From contig NZ_CP071139.1 in NCBI RefSeq assembly GCF_017639205.1, positions 806,001 to 870,000 of the forward strand: a stretch of DNA of 64,000 bases, given 5' to 3'. Under the pieces are notes generated by a model. It made no database searches. It worked only from the letters and a program-made list of their open reading frames with translations, and was not told where the DNA came from. Origin of the DNA: Streptomyces nojiriensis. GTDB lineage: Bacteria > Actinomycetota > Actinomycetes > Streptomycetales > Streptomycetaceae. How positions within the stretch are numbered: position 1 is the first letter of the stretch; each line of letters opens with the position of its first letter. The position numbers and the translations under genes are program-made. Shown here piece after piece: positions 36,116-45,883 of the stretch.

Positions 36116-37480
36116 TCAGCTTCCGTCGGTCGCCGTGCGGGCCCGTACCTCCTCCGGGGTGAGGTAGTGGTCCGTGTACTCGAAGTCGCGCAGCGTCCCC
36201 GGTTTGTACGTTTGGAAGCCGGTCCGGACGAAGTCGTCGCCGGCCACGGCGTTCAGGAGCCAGTTGGTCATCACCCGGGTCTTCGCGGCCCCGGTGCGCA
36301 GCGCCGCCCAGTGGTAGCCGCGGGCCACGGCCTGGGCAGGCATTCCGCGCAGGGGGATGCCGAGCGGCCGGGAGACGCCGTCGCAGCCGCCGAGGTCCAC
36401 GACCAGTCCGAGGTCCTTGTGGACGTAACGACGCAGAGGTGTGCCCCGCAGCGTGGCGACGACGTTGTCGGCGGCGACCCTGCCCTGGCGCTCGGCGTGC
36501 TGCGCGGTGGGCGGGCACACCGCACCGTCCCCGCCGCCGGCGAGGTCGGGCACGACGGCCGCATCACCGAGCGCGAACGCGCCGTCCGTCCCCGGTACCC
36601 GCAGGTCCGGAGCGACGACGAGCCGGCCGCTCTTCGCGGTCTCGGCGCCCAGCGTGGCGATGAGCGGGCTCGCGGCGACGCCGGCAGTCCAGATGAGGGT
36701 GCGGCAGGGCAGCACGCGTCCGTCGGTGAGGGTGACGTCCTCGGGGCCCGCCTTGGCGACGGAGGCGCCGAGCGAGACCTCGATGCCGCGGCGGCGCAGC
36801 ACGTCGAGGGCTGCCCGGCCCAGCCGGTCGCCGAGCTCGGGCATCAGCTTCGGCGCCACGTCCACGAGGTGCCAGCTGATCTCGCGCCGGTCCAGCCGGG
36901 GGTACCGGCCGGCGGCGTTCGTGGTGAGCCGCTCCAGGGAGGCGGCCGTCTCGGTGCCCGCGTAGCCGCCGCCCACCACGACGAAGCCGAGCCGTGAGGC
37001 CCGTTCCGCCGAGCCCGGTGCGGCGGCGTCGGCCAGGTCGAGCTGGGCGATCACGTGGTCGCGCAGATGGGCGGCCTCGGCCAGCGTCTTCATGCCGCGG
37101 CCGTGCTCCGCCAGGCCGGGGATGTCGAAGGTGCGGGTCACACTCCCCGGCGCGAGGACAAGGCGGTCGTACGGCTGGTCCACCAGCTCCCCGGTGATCT
37201 TCCGGATGACGCAGACCTTGGCCAGGGTGTCGACGCCCACGGCTCCGCCGGGCACGATCCGGGTCCGGTGGCGGCGGCTGCGGCGCAGCGACACCGCCAC
37301 GGACTGGGGGGTGAGTACCCCGGAGGCCACCTGCGGCAGCAGGGGCAGGTAGAGCTGGTAGGAAAACGGAGCGACCAGCAGGATCTCCGCCTCCCCGGGT
37401 GACAGCGTCCGCTCCAGGCGGCGTACGCAGGAGACGCCGGCGAAGCCCGCGCCGACGACCACGATCCTCGGTCGTGCCAT
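36116..37480 (-). CDS. NADH dehydrogenase-like (NDH-2 type) flavoprotein
   Basis: The 454-residue protein has the FAD motif VVVGAGFAGVSCVRRLE, the NAD(P) motif FVVVGGGYAGTETAASLE, the IWTAGVAASP segment and GAFALGDAAVVPD. The C-terminal region is shaped like membrane-associated NDH-2 enzymes (GYHWAALRTGAAKTRVMTNWLL). Family members pass electrons from NADH to quinone without proton pumping. It is separate from the oxidoreductase at 16719 and closer to true NDH-2. ATG 37480 follows GAAGGGACGG. Confidence 0.93.
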   Translation of the reverse strand: MARPRIVVVGAGFAGVSCVRRLERTLSPGEAEILLVAPFSYQLYLPLLPQVASGVLTPQSVAVSLRRSRRHRTRIVPGGAVGVDTLAKVCVIRKITGELVDQPYDRLVLAPGSVTRTFDIPGLAEHGRGMKTLAEAAHLRDHVIAQLDLADAAAPGSAERASRLGFVVVGGGYAGTETAASLERLTTNAAGRYPRLDRREISWHLVDVAPKLMPELGDRLGRAALDVLRRRGIEVSLGASVAKAGPEDVTLTDGRVLPCRTLIWTAGVAASPLIATLGAETAKSGRLVVAPDLRVPGTDGAFALGDAAVVPDLAGGGDGAVCPPTAQHAERQGRVAADNVVATLRGTPLRRYVHKDLGLVVDLGGCDGVSRPLGIPLRGMPAQAVARGYHWAALRTGAAKTRVMTNWLLNAVAGDDFVRTGFQTYKPGTLRDFEYTDHYLTPEEVRARTATDGS

Positions 37481-37737
37481 GATGTCCGTCCCTTCTCAGG
37501 TGTACGGGTCCCCGACGCGCCTTCCCCGACAGGCCGTTCCATGCACGCGGAAAGCGGGGCGGACGGCTCCGGAGGCCCTGGACGGCCACCGAACGGCCCG
37601 CCCGAGCACTCGGATTTCCTGTTGACCGTGCAAGCTGTGCGCTACTCGGTGATGCACTGCCTCGCCCGTCCGCGCTCCCCACCCGGCCTGCCACACCCGC
37701 CCACCCACCCGGGGCAGGCGGTTTCATTGCCGGTATG

Positions 37738-38154
37738 TCAGCTGGCCCGGAATTCTTCGAGGAGCCTGTCGAGGTCGAGGAACTCCTCCCCCGCGCCGGT
37801 GACGGCGTACGACTGCTCCAGGAAGCTCGCGATCGCCCGGGCCTCCAGGAAGAGAACCGCGTTGCCTGGCATCTCGGCGCTGGGGCCTCGCAATGCGACA
37901 CGGAGCTCGTCGGCGCCTGCTGCCGTGTGGGGGCTGAAGGAGACGTCTCCCTCGCCCACCGGACGGTGGAGTCCCTCGGCGAGCATCTGACGGTCGAAGT
38001 TCCAACAGGCCAGGGCTGTGGGGCCGTCGAAGAACGTGGCTTGGACCACGTACGGGTCCTCGGCGTCATACGAGAATCGGGCAAGGAGCGGCACACGGCC
38101 CCTCGCCGCGTCGAGGCGGGCAACGATCAGAGCGGACGCAGACACACAGGACAT
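37738..38154 (-). CDS. SsgA-family sporulation/cell-division regulator
   Basis: The 138-residue protein matches the SsgA-like fold in order: PLLARFSYDAEDPYVVQATF, WNFDRQMLAEGLHRPVGEGDV, VLFLEARAIASFLEQ. The ATG follows GGAGG at seven bases. SsgA-like proteins are restricted to sporulating actinomycetes and help position septa and control cell-wall remodelling. This copy differs in its extended N-terminus and shorter tail, so which paralogue it corresponds to is unknown. Confidence 0.83.
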   Translation of the reverse strand: MSCVSASALIVARLDAARGRVPLLARFSYDAEDPYVVQATFFDGPTALACWNFDRQMLAEGLHRPVGEGDVSFSPHTAAGADELRVALRGPSAEMPGNAVLFLEARAIASFLEQSYAVTGAGEEFLDLDRLLEEFRAS

Positions 38155-38479
38155 CGACAGGCCTCCGAGGTGGGCTGCTTGTTTGCACTCGTCTGCCCCG
38201 CTTCACCCCTGCCACACTGGCCCGACCCAGGGAGGAGCTGGGAAGGCCGCACGGGCTGAAGGCCTTTGGCAGGTCGGCTGGTCCGTCCATCTGGCCGTGG
38301 ACGTGCACGTCCGCCTGGTGCTGGTTCAGGGCGGAACGACCAGCCGTACACGCCTCTTCCTGCTCCTCGGCGACACCCATGTCCTGAGCGTGCAGCCCTC
38401 CACTCCGGTGGAGATGTGCGCGGCACCGACGGCATGGCTCCGGGGATCGGCTTTGTTCACGAGTTTCGGTTCTGGCTCA
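38155..38479. other. 325-bp stretch without a supported gene
   Basis: Several overlapping frames exist, but none has a ribosome-binding site or a family signature. It ends at the left inverted repeat of the ISL3-like remnant. Confidence 0.5.
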
Positions 38480-39213
38480 GGTTGTGTGATCCGCGCACCG
38501 TGAGTGACGACTGACGAGCAGTGGCAGGAGCGACTGGGCTGACAGTTCGGGGCTGTGAATGAGACCTTGCTCCGGCTGGAGGAGTTGTTGTTCCCGTCGA
38601 TCGCGGACGTCGCGGTGCTGTCGGTCGACGTGCACATTGCGATGGTGCATGTTGATGTGCGGTGCAATGCGGCGGGCGCCCCGTGTCCGGGTTGCGGGGC
38701 GCGGTCCGACCAGGTTCACGGCTCCCACCTGCGGTTTCCCGCTGATGTTCCGAGAGCCGGACGAAGCGTCGTGCTCCAGCTTCGGGTCCGCGGGTTCACC
38801 TGCCGCACCACAGATCGCACGCGCCGCACGTTCGTCGAGCAGAGACCGGCCTACCCCGGAGGCACGGCCAGCGGACCGCGCCAGCGTTCGACCCTGGCCG
38901 CGATCGGTCTCGCACTCGCGGGCCGGACCGGCGCCCGCCTGGCCGACATCGTCGGGGTGCGGGTCAGTTGCAGCACGGTCCTGCGGCTCGTCGACGCACT
39001 GCCCGATCCTGAGGTGCCGGCCCCGCGAGTGGTCGGCGTCGACGAGTACGCCACCCGCAAGGGCCGCTACTACGGGACCGTCCTCGTGGAGGGTCACGTC
39101 GACCGAATCGGGATGCTCAAGCGCCAGATGTTCGGCCGCGCCGGCTTCACGCTCTTGCGCAAGCGTGTGCTTCTGGCGTCGTAGCGTTCGGTTCACGGAG
39201 CGCGTGAACGACC
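38480..39213. mobile_element. internally deleted ISL3-family element with terminal inverted repeats
   Basis: CGCGCACCGTGA (38492-38503) near the left end and TCACGGAGCGCG (39193-39204) near the right end match as inverted repeats in 11 of 12 positions. The outer bases also align loosely (GGTTGTGTGA against GGTCGTTCA). Between them lies one transposase frame shortened by about half. No clear 8-bp target duplication is seen. Confidence 0.6.
38555..39184 (+). pseudogene. ISL3 transposase with large in-frame internal deletion
   Basis: The 209-residue frame begins like ISL3 transposases: a zinc-binding CPGCGARSDQVHGSH, then RVRGFTCRTTDRTRRTF, AAIGLALAGRTGARLADIVGVRVS, and VVGVDEYATRKGRYYGTVLV with the first catalytic Asp. 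It then jumps to EGHVDRIGMLKRQMFGRAGF and LLRKRVLLAS, the extreme C-terminus. About 200 or more residues, including the remaining catalytic residues, are missing although the frame is intact. A full-length ISL3 transposase is around 400-550 residues. It cannot catalyse transposition but could still bind DNA through the zinc finger and HTH. Confidence 0.85.
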
Positions 39214-39294
39214 TTGACGCACCGAGTCTCTCGGCAGTTGGCACGAGATTGACGCCGACGGTCTGCTCAGACTGGAGCGGCCTGGGACGGCCGT

Positions 39295-40884
39295 TCAGAT
39301 CCGTTGGGCGCGGTGGAGGAGGCTGTGGAGTCCGTGGGCTCGTAGGGCAGCCCGGGCGGCGTTCGCACCCGGGGCGCCGTGGACGCCGCCGCCGGGGTGG
39401 GCGGCCGCGGAGGCGAGGTAGAGGCCCTTCACGGGTGTCTCGGGCCGGCCGGTGCCGGGAGTGGGGCGGAAGATCGCCTGTTGGTGAAGAGCCGTGGTGC
39501 CGTTGTTGATGGCGCCGTTGTGGAGGTTCTCGTCCAGCGCCTGGAGGGTCGTGGGGGCGAGGATCCTGCGGGCGCCGACCAGTTCACGGAAGCCGGGCGC
39601 GAAGCGTTCCACCTGGGCCTCGATGCGGTCGGCCATGGCCTCCTGTTCGCGGGCGTCCCAACGGCCGGTGATGCCGTCGGGGCCGGAGTCGGAAGCGATG
39701 TGCTGCGGGAGGTGCGTGTAGGCCCACGCCGATTCCGTGCCCGCCGGTGAGCGGCTGGGGTCTGCCGTGGTCATCTGGCCGAACAGCGCGAAGGGTTCGT
39801 CGGGGACCTGCCCCATGGCGATCTGCGCGGCGAACCGGGTCAGGCCGTCGACGCCGTCGGCCACGTGGACGGTCCCCGCCCCGGCGGCCTGCGGCGCCGT
39901 CCACGGCACCGAGCCGGTCAGTGCCCAGTCGACCTTGAACGTCGCGAAGTCCCACTGGAAGCGTTCCAGGTCCCGCAGGAGGCGGGACGGGAGGTGTTCC
40001 GCTCCGACGAGGTCCCGGTACAGGGCGGGTGCTGACGTGTCGGCCAGTACGGCCCGCCGCGCGCTGACGGTCTCCCCGCCCGCAGTCCTGACACCGACCG
40101 CCGTGCCACCGCGTACGACGACGGACGCGACGCGCTCCCCGCAACGCAGGACGCCCCCGCGGTGCCTGAGCCTGCTCACGAGCGCCGCGGTCAGGGCGCC
40201 GGCGCCGCCGACGGGCACCGGGAAGCCGTGGCTCTGTCCGAGCATCGACATCAGCCAGCCGAATCCGCCGCTACCCACAGCCTCGGGGGCCAGGTCGGCA
40301 TGCAGGGCGTTCCCGGCCAGCAAGAGCCGGCCGCCTTCTCCGGCGAACTCCTCCTCACCTAGGCGACGCACCGGCAGGGCGAGGTTCCGGGCCAGCCGGA
40401 GTCCACCGGCAACCCGCAGTTTCGCCGCGAGCCGGATGCCGGACCGGAGCGGAGGGAACGGGGTGAACAGGGCTCGTACCAGGTCGGGGCCGACCCGGCT
40501 CCACACCTTGAACATGTCCAGCCAGGCGTCCCCGTCAGCTGCCGCAAAACCTGCCAGCCCGGCCGAGGTCTCTTCCACGCGGCGCTCCAGTACAGCGCAC
40601 CTGCCGTCTCTCAGCGGGTGGGCCAGTACGGACGGGGCGTGGCTCCACCGCAGGCCCTCGGCCGCGAGGTCGAGTCGTGCAAGGACCGGGGAGGCGGCGG
40701 CCAAGGGGTAGAACGCGCTGAAGAGGTCCGAGACGTAGTCGGGGTGGACGCCTCGGTCGCTGCGCACGGCCCCTCCAGGTTCCGGCTGCGCCTCCAGCAC
40801 CTCCACGCTCCAGCCGGCGTCGGCCAGGAGGTTCGCGGCAACCAGCCCGTTGGGGCCCGCGCCGATCACCGCCGCGTCAGGCAT
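39295..40884 (-). CDS. phytoene desaturase-like FAD oxidoreductase
   Basis: The 529-residue protein has the N-terminal FAD motif AAVIGAGPNGLVAANLLADAG and ends with YLASAAAHPGGGVHGAPGANAA, the carotenoid-desaturase/CrtI-type signature. No carotenoid synthesis genes are adjacent, so this belongs to the broad CrtI-like group of unknown substrate. Its start overlaps the SRPBCC gene stop by 8 bp, so the two are translationally coupled and may act on the same hydrophobic ligand. Confidence 0.92.
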   Translation of the reverse strand: MPDAAVIGAGPNGLVAANLLADAGWSVEVLEAQPEPGGAVRSDRGVHPDYVSDLFSAFYPLAAASPVLARLDLAAEGLRWSHAPSVLAHPLRDGRCAVLERRVEETSAGLAGFAAADGDAWLDMFKVWSRVGPDLVRALFTPFPPLRSGIRLAAKLRVAGGLRLARNLALPVRRLGEEEFAGEGGRLLLAGNALHADLAPEAVGSGGFGWLMSMLGQSHGFPVPVGGAGALTAALVSRLRHRGGVLRCGERVASVVVRGGTAVGVRTAGGETVSARRAVLADTSAPALYRDLVGAEHLPSRLLRDLERFQWDFATFKVDWALTGSVPWTAPQAAGAGTVHVADGVDGLTRFAAQIAMGQVPDEPFALFGQMTTADPSRSPAGTESAWAYTHLPQHIASDSGPDGITGRWDAREQEAMADRIEAQVERFAPGFRELVGARRILAPTTLQALDENLHNGAINNGTTALHQQAIFRPTPGTGRPETPVKGLYLASAAAHPGGGVHGAPGANAARAALRAHGLHSLLHRAQRI

Positions 40885-41329
40885 GGGGGACCCTTGCGTG
40901 ATCCTTTTCCACGATCCTGGCCAGGCGGGCCAGCATCCCCCGGTGCCGAAGCTGGAGCAGCGCTTCGATCGCGGGGTTGTGGAGGGTTCCGCCCACGCCG
41001 CGCAGCGGGTGCTCGTCGCAGACGACCAGGGTCTCCTCGCCCCACGGCCGGAGCTGGAGGAAGATCCTCGCGGTGCCCAGTGCCTTGAACGACGCTTCCA
41101 ACTCCAACTCCCTGCCGGGCTCCCGGTGTCGAACCGTGGTCACCCCCTCGGTCGACCAGGGACCCAGCCGCACGGTGTAGCGCAGCCGGGATCCGACCTC
41201 CGGCCAGGCCTGATCGAGCGGCGTGGACTCGGACGGGCCCACCACCCACTCCCCGTACGAGGTCGGATCGGCGAGCACCGCCCACACCGCCTGCGGAGGC
41301 CGATGGATCAGCTGGTTGCGGACGGCCAT
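40877..41329 (-). CDS. SRPBCC-fold (cyclase/dehydrase-like) protein
   Basis: The 150-residue protein shows the START/Bet v1-like plan: NQLIHRPPQAVWAVLADPTSYGEWVVG at the start, then strands and a long C-terminal helix. Members bind hydrophobic ligands in a cavity. ATG 41329 lies behind GGAGG. It is the first gene of a two-gene operon with the phytoene desaturase-like enzyme. Confidence 0.9.
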   Translation of the reverse strand: MAVRNQLIHRPPQAVWAVLADPTSYGEWVVGPSESTPLDQAWPEVGSRLRYTVRLGPWSTEGVTTVRHREPGRELELEASFKALGTARIFLQLRPWGEETLVVCDEHPLRGVGGTLHNPAIEALLQLRHRGMLARLARIVEKDHARVPHA

Positions 41330-41568
41330 GAGAGAAGTCCTCCTGCCGGGAAACGGACAGTGTGCCGGGACTGCGCGAGCCGGACAGTGCACCGGCTGTG
41401 CACGCTCGCCCCTCGGTCGGCGGTCTTTGGGGCGGCGGCCGGGCGCGACCCGGATCAGTGGGCATGGCACGTCAGGTGCCCCACCGGCCCTCATGGTCAG
41501 ACACGCCGGGCCGCGGCACTGACCTCCGCCTCTCGGCGCCTCTTTCTTTCGGCCGTGTCCCGGCCCTG

Positions 41569-41958
41569 CTATCCGCCGCTGCGCTTGCCGGGCGGGTCCT
41601 GGGGGTCCACTCCTGTGGAGGCGGAAGCGTCCTTCGCTCCGCTGGGACGCTGCGACCGGCCCCGGGGGCCCAGGTCGTGCATGCCCTTCGCCTCAGATCC
41701 CTTGCTCTGGTCCTCCCCGCGTGCTCCCCTGCTCTTCACCGGTTTGCCGTGGGGGTTTCCGGCCTCTTCCTTGGAAACCGTCCGGCCGGGACCCTTGTCC
41801 GGGGCGTACTCGTCCGGGTGGAAGGAACGATGGGCACTCGGGTTGTCCTGCTGACGGGTCTCGTCCACGTCCGGCGACCAGCCGTGCTGCTTGGTGCCCT
41901 CGTGGCGACTCGGGCCCTTGCCGTGGGCGGGCTGGGACGGCTTCGGCTGCTTCGTCAT
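41569..41958 (-). CDS. small, highly polar, probably disordered protein (paralogue at 51210)
   Basis: The 129-residue protein is almost free of hydrophobic residues and rich in Gly, Pro, Ser, Lys and Asp. Recognisable segments are QHGWSPDVDETRQQDNPSAH, then RSFHPDEYAPDKGPGRTVSKEEAGNPHG and the end STGVDPQDPPGK. A second, frameshifted copy of the same protein lies at 51210-51555, which confirms the reading frame. The role is unknown; hydrophilin-like stress protection would fit the composition but is not shown. The start ATG at 41958 lacks a strong ribosome-binding site. Confidence 0.72.
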   Translation of the reverse strand: MTKQPKPSQPAHGKGPSRHEGTKQHGWSPDVDETRQQDNPSAHRSFHPDEYAPDKGPGRTVSKEEAGNPHGKPVKSRGARGEDQSKGSEAKGMHDLGPRGRSQRPSGAKDASASTGVDPQDPPGKRSGG

Positions 41959-42146
41959 TGGCCTGGCCTGCTGTCTGAATGGGAGAGGCGCGCGCATCGG
42001 TTCCAGCGCGTCTACCGTTGGCCTTCTCATCGTCCCACCGTCCACCGAAGCGGTCGCGTCGACTCCGCACACGGCACAGGCAGCGGAAACCCGGCCACGT
42101 GCCAGACCCATGGCTGATCGGCCCCTGCTCGGCACGACGGGCCAGG

Positions 42147-43301
42147 TCAGGAGGCAGCTGTCGTGCGCGCCAGCTCGCTCACCACGTCGGTCAGGCGCCC
42201 CCGGCGTAGATGGGCGGCGCGCTGCCGGGCGGCTCCGCCGCCGGAGCGCCGCACCCGGTCGAACAACTCCTCCGCAAGGTCCAGGTCTCCGGTCGCAGCC
42301 AGCCCGGGCTCCGCGCGTGCCAGCAACCTCTCCGCCAGTATCAGGGCCGGTACGTACTCTCCCCCGGCGGGATCGAGGCCCTCGCCGGTCAGCCCGCGAC
42401 GGGCTGCGAGAGCGTGGGCAGCGTGGAGACGTGGATCTCGAAGGTCCGGGGGTGGCTGTCCGTTGCCGATGTCGGACACGAGTGAGGTGGCCAGGCCTCG
42501 TACCAGGGCGGTGAGCAGTACGACCACGTCAAGGTCTGCGTTCACGTCGCAGACGCGGATCTCCAGTGTCGGTACGTGCTCGGACGGCCGGGCGTGCCAG
42601 TAGATCATCCGGCGGTCCAGCAGGGTGCCGCTGCGGACCAGGTGGTCGGCGAGGCGTTCATAGCCGGCCTCGTCGAGCAGGGGCGCGGGACCGACGCCCG
42701 GCCACCGTGCATACTCGACCGAGCGGTGACTCGCCCAGCCGCTGTCCCGCCCCAGGGAGAACGGCGAGTCGGCGGCTATCGCCTGGAGCGTCGGCAGCCA
42801 GGGCCGCATGTGGTTGGCCTGGGCGTGCCCCGCCACTCCGACGTGGATGTGGCAGCCACACACCATCCCGTCGTACCCACCCACCAGAGACGAGCACCTG
42901 GCGGCCATCCGTTCGTAGCGCTCGCCGGGGGTCACCGTCAGCGGACGCCCCGGCGGGACGGCGGGAGTACCGGTGGCGACGAGCAGGCACTCCTCGCCGG
43001 CCGCCGCCTCCCCCACCACCTTCCGCAGCAGCGCCAGTTCGGCCCGCAGCGCGGACAGACTCGGCGTGGGACGGGTGCAGACCTCGACCTGTGCGCCGAA
43101 GAACTCCTTCTGCGCCTGTCCGCCCAGGACCGGGACCGCGGCTTCCAGGACACGAGGGCCCCGCGCCACGGGCATGCCCGTACGCCGGTCCACGAGCAGG
43201 AATTCCTCCTCGACGCCCACCGTCATCCGATGGGCTCCCCGCGGTAGCACGGCCTTCGACTGTCCGATGCCGCGTACCGGGACCATCACCGTGGCACACA
43301 T
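42147..43301 (-). CDS. YbdK-type carboxylate-amine ligase (GCS2 family)
   Basis: The 384-residue protein belongs to the glutamate-cysteine-ligase-like GCS2 family: MTVGVEEEFLLVDRRTG, EFFGAQVEVCT, GYDGMVCGCHIHVGV, SHRSVEYARWPG and TLEIRVCDVNADLD. YbdK proteins join an amino acid or amine to glutamate-like substrates, with weak gamma-glutamyl-cysteine ligase activity known in E. coli. The exact substrate here is unknown. The start ATG at 43301 follows GAAGGG. It is divergent from a GAF-SpoIIE phosphatase gene. Confidence 0.93.
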   Translation of the reverse strand: MCATVMVPVRGIGQSKAVLPRGAHRMTVGVEEEFLLVDRRTGMPVARGPRVLEAAVPVLGGQAQKEFFGAQVEVCTRPTPSLSALRAELALLRKVVGEAAAGEECLLVATGTPAVPPGRPLTVTPGERYERMAARCSSLVGGYDGMVCGCHIHVGVAGHAQANHMRPWLPTLQAIAADSPFSLGRDSGWASHRSVEYARWPGVGPAPLLDEAGYERLADHLVRSGTLLDRRMIYWHARPSEHVPTLEIRVCDVNADLDVVVLLTALVRGLATSLVSDIGNGQPPPDLRDPRLHAAHALAARRGLTGEGLDPAGGEYVPALILAERLLARAEPGLAATGDLDLAEELFDRVRRSGGGAARQRAAHLRRGRLTDVVSELARTTAAS

Positions 43302-43500
43302 ATGGAACCCTTCGTCGAACGGGCCGGAGCAGGCCGCAGTCGGCTCACCTGCACTGCCTCGCGTCTACCCCTTCGATCGGCCGCCAGTCGGTCCAGGAGC
43401 GCCTTCCCCGCACCCGACAGCACGTCAATGGCGCGACCGGAAACCCCGGCTGTTCTACGATGCCGTTGAGGGCCTCGGGGCGAGCAGGACCGGAGGTCAG

Positions 43501-45378
43501 ATGCCGGAGCAGAGCCGGGAATCCGAAGCAGACCCGATCAGCGGCACCCAGCCGCAGGCGTTGCGATGGGCCGGACTTTCGGCTGCCTCAGATAACGGGA
43601 TGGATCGGTTCGCCCGGCTTGTATCACGGGCGCTCACCGTGCCAGTGGCCTTCGTTTCGCTGGTCGAGGAGAACCAAGAGATCCTGCCCGGACTGTTCGG
43701 TCTGCCGGAGCCCTGGGCGGGGCGCAGGGCATTGCCCGTGTCGCACTCGCTCTGCCGGTACGTGGTCGTCTCCGGGCAGCCCCTCGTCGTGCCCGATGCC
43801 CGCGCCGACGACCGTCTGCGCACCAACCCGGCCATCGAAGATCTCGCGATCGTGGCGTATGCCGGGATGCCCCTCACCGACGGGGACGGGCTCGTCCTGG
43901 GCTCCCTGTGCGCCATCGACCACGAGCCCCGTACCTGGAACGAGGGCGAGCTCCGCGACCTGGAGGATCTGGCCGCGGCCTGCTCCGCCGAGCTGTGCCT
44001 GCGCATCCTGTCGGCGCAGAGCCGGTCCGCACAGGAAGTGCTGGAGACCGCACGGGCCGCCGCCGACCGCGCCCGAAACGACGCGCAGCGCCTGGAACAG
44101 GAAGCCCAGGCCGGCATGGACCACGCCGAGCTGCTGCTGAGGGCGTCGGAGGAGCTGGCGCAGACGTCCGGGCTGGAGGACGTCCGGCGCAGGCTGCGGG
44201 ACCTGTTCGTCGGCGTCGGCAAGCCCAGCTACGTGGGACTGCTGGTCGCCGGCGAAGACGAACTGCACCGGGTCCCCGACCCCGACATCGCTCACGCGGT
44301 GGAACGCGAGGTCCTCACCCTGCCTGCCGATGCGGCGTTCCCGAGTACCCAGGCCATGCGTGAGCGGCGCATGGTGTTCGTTCCTGACCGGGAGGCAATG
44401 GTCGCCGACTACAGCCCAGAGGCGGTCGGGTTCTTCGACCGCATGGGTTTCACCACGGTGCTGTGCCTGCCCCTTTGGGGAAGCCGCGTCCTCTTGGGTG
44501 TCCTGGCGATCTGCTGGGACAAGCGGCACGAGGTGGGCGTCACGGAGCGCGCCACCCTCACCGCCGCGTCCGGCTACATCGCTCAGGCGGTGGAGCGCGC
44601 CCTGTACCTGGACGAGCGGATCTCCGTCGCCCGGGAGCTCCAGGCCGCCATGCTCACCGACCTCCCCCTCACCGACCACGTCGAGATCAGCGCCCTGTAC
44701 CAGCCGGCCGCGGACGACCACATGATCGGCGGGGACTGGTACGACGCCTATCACCTGCCTCGTGTCTCCGCCTCCGACGGAGAGCGCACAGCACTCATGG
44801 TCACGGTGGGCGACATCACCGGGCACGACATGCACGCCGCTACGATCATGGGCCAGATCCGCAGCATGCTGCGGCAGGCCACTCTCGACCACCCGCCGTA
44901 CAGCCCGGCCACTGCGCTGACCGCCCTCGACGCGGCGTGCTCGGTCCTGCCCATCGAGGCCGGCGGCACGCTGGTCCACGCACGCCTCGATCCTGCCGAC
45001 GACAGCCCCGATTGGACGCTGACCTGGTCCAACGCCGGCCACCCGCCGCCCCTGATCCGCACTCCCGACGGGCATGTGGCCCAACTGGTGGAGCACGACA
45101 TACTGTTCCACCGGTCGCTCGGTCCTTACAACCGCACGGAGCACCAACGCCGGCTCTTGCCAGGCTCGACGCTCCTGCTCTACACCGACGGGCTCGTCGA
45201 GCGCCGCCGTCACGACATGCACGCCACCGTCGCTCAACTCGTCGCCCTGCTCGCCCGCCACGGGGACCGCCCGCTGGACGACCTGCTCCACCGGATCAGC
45301 AACCGGCTGGCGGACCCGTCACCTGAGGACGACGTCGTCCTTCTTGCCGTGCGTACTCCCGTCATCGCGCAGCGATAA
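43501..45378 (+). CDS. GAF-GAF-SpoIIE (PP2C) protein phosphatase
   Basis: The 625-residue protein has a first GAF (about 30-165, LPVSHSLCRYVVVSGQPLVV, YAGMPLTDGDG), a coiled-coil linker (about 180-225), a second GAF (about 235-385), and a C-terminal SpoIIE domain. The latter holds MIGGDWYDAYHL, VGDITGHDMHAATIMG, WSNAGHPPPLI, LLLYTDGLVERR and PEDDVVLLAVR with all metal-binding Asp positions. It would dephosphorylate STAS antagonists in response to a small-molecule or redox cue sensed by the GAF domains. ATG 43501 follows GGAGG. Confidence 0.94.
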   Translation: MPEQSRESEADPISGTQPQALRWAGLSAASDNGMDRFARLVSRALTVPVAFVSLVEENQEILPGLFGLPEPWAGRRALPVSHSLCRYVVVSGQPLVVPDARADDRLRTNPAIEDLAIVAYAGMPLTDGDGLVLGSLCAIDHEPRTWNEGELRDLEDLAAACSAELCLRILSAQSRSAQEVLETARAAADRARNDAQRLEQEAQAGMDHAELLLRASEELAQTSGLEDVRRRLRDLFVGVGKPSYVGLLVAGEDELHRVPDPDIAHAVEREVLTLPADAAFPSTQAMRERRMVFVPDREAMVADYSPEAVGFFDRMGFTTVLCLPLWGSRVLLGVLAICWDKRHEVGVTERATLTAASGYIAQAVERALYLDERISVARELQAAMLTDLPLTDHVEISALYQPAADDHMIGGDWYDAYHLPRVSASDGERTALMVTVGDITGHDMHAATIMGQIRSMLRQATLDHPPYSPATALTALDAACSVLPIEAGGTLVHARLDPADDSPDWTLTWSNAGHPPPLIRTPDGHVAQLVEHDILFHRSLGPYNRTEHQRRLLPGSTLLLYTDGLVERRRHDMHATVAQLVALLARHGDRPLDDLLHRISNRLADPSPEDDVVLLAVRTPVIAQR

Positions 45379-45848
45379 CGGTGTGGAAACGGCCTCCCAG
45401 GGCGCCCGTCCGATCTCCTCAGCTGATGGTTCGTGCGCCGCCAGTGCCCGGGCAGGGGCGTGTGCAGTGCGCTGCGTTCGCGGTCCCAGGCTTCGCGGAT
45501 GTGGCTCGCGAGACGGTCTTCGAGCAGGACGGTCGCCGCGCAGCCGAACGCGATGTCCTCTTCGAGGTCCGGTTCGTCGGCGAGCAGGCCGCCGATGACT
45601 TCGTGGCGGACGACCTGCTCGTGGACGGCGTCGGCCTCGACGTGCTCGGCGGCCGGCCCCGCCCCGCAGCGCCGCATGGCCTTGGCCGGGCGGCGGGAGC
45701 CCGGTGAGGAGGTGACCTCCACGCACGCGGAGTGGCCGACGAGCGCTCCGCACATGGTCCGGTGCAGCCCGAAGAGAGACTTCAGGTTCACGGTCGCGAG
45801 CAGCGGCGCCCACGACCGGCCCAGGTAGCGGCCGTACGTGGGGCCCAG
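45234..45848 (-). pseudogene. fragment resembling iron-containing redox enzymes (heme-oxygenase-like fold)
   Basis: From about 45848 the minus frame reads [20 protein letters not shown], then [50 protein letters not shown] and WDRERSAL. This is the pattern of the C-terminal half of actinobacterial iron-containing redox enzymes. The N-terminal half is absent, because the frame abuts a PP2C-like tail read on the other strand at 45848. After about 45450 the composition becomes shadow-like. Recognition is from memory of the family; the truncation is visible. Confidence 0.5.
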
Positions 45849-45883
45849 TCAGCCTCCAGCCCTCCCACGCCAACACCTACCAA

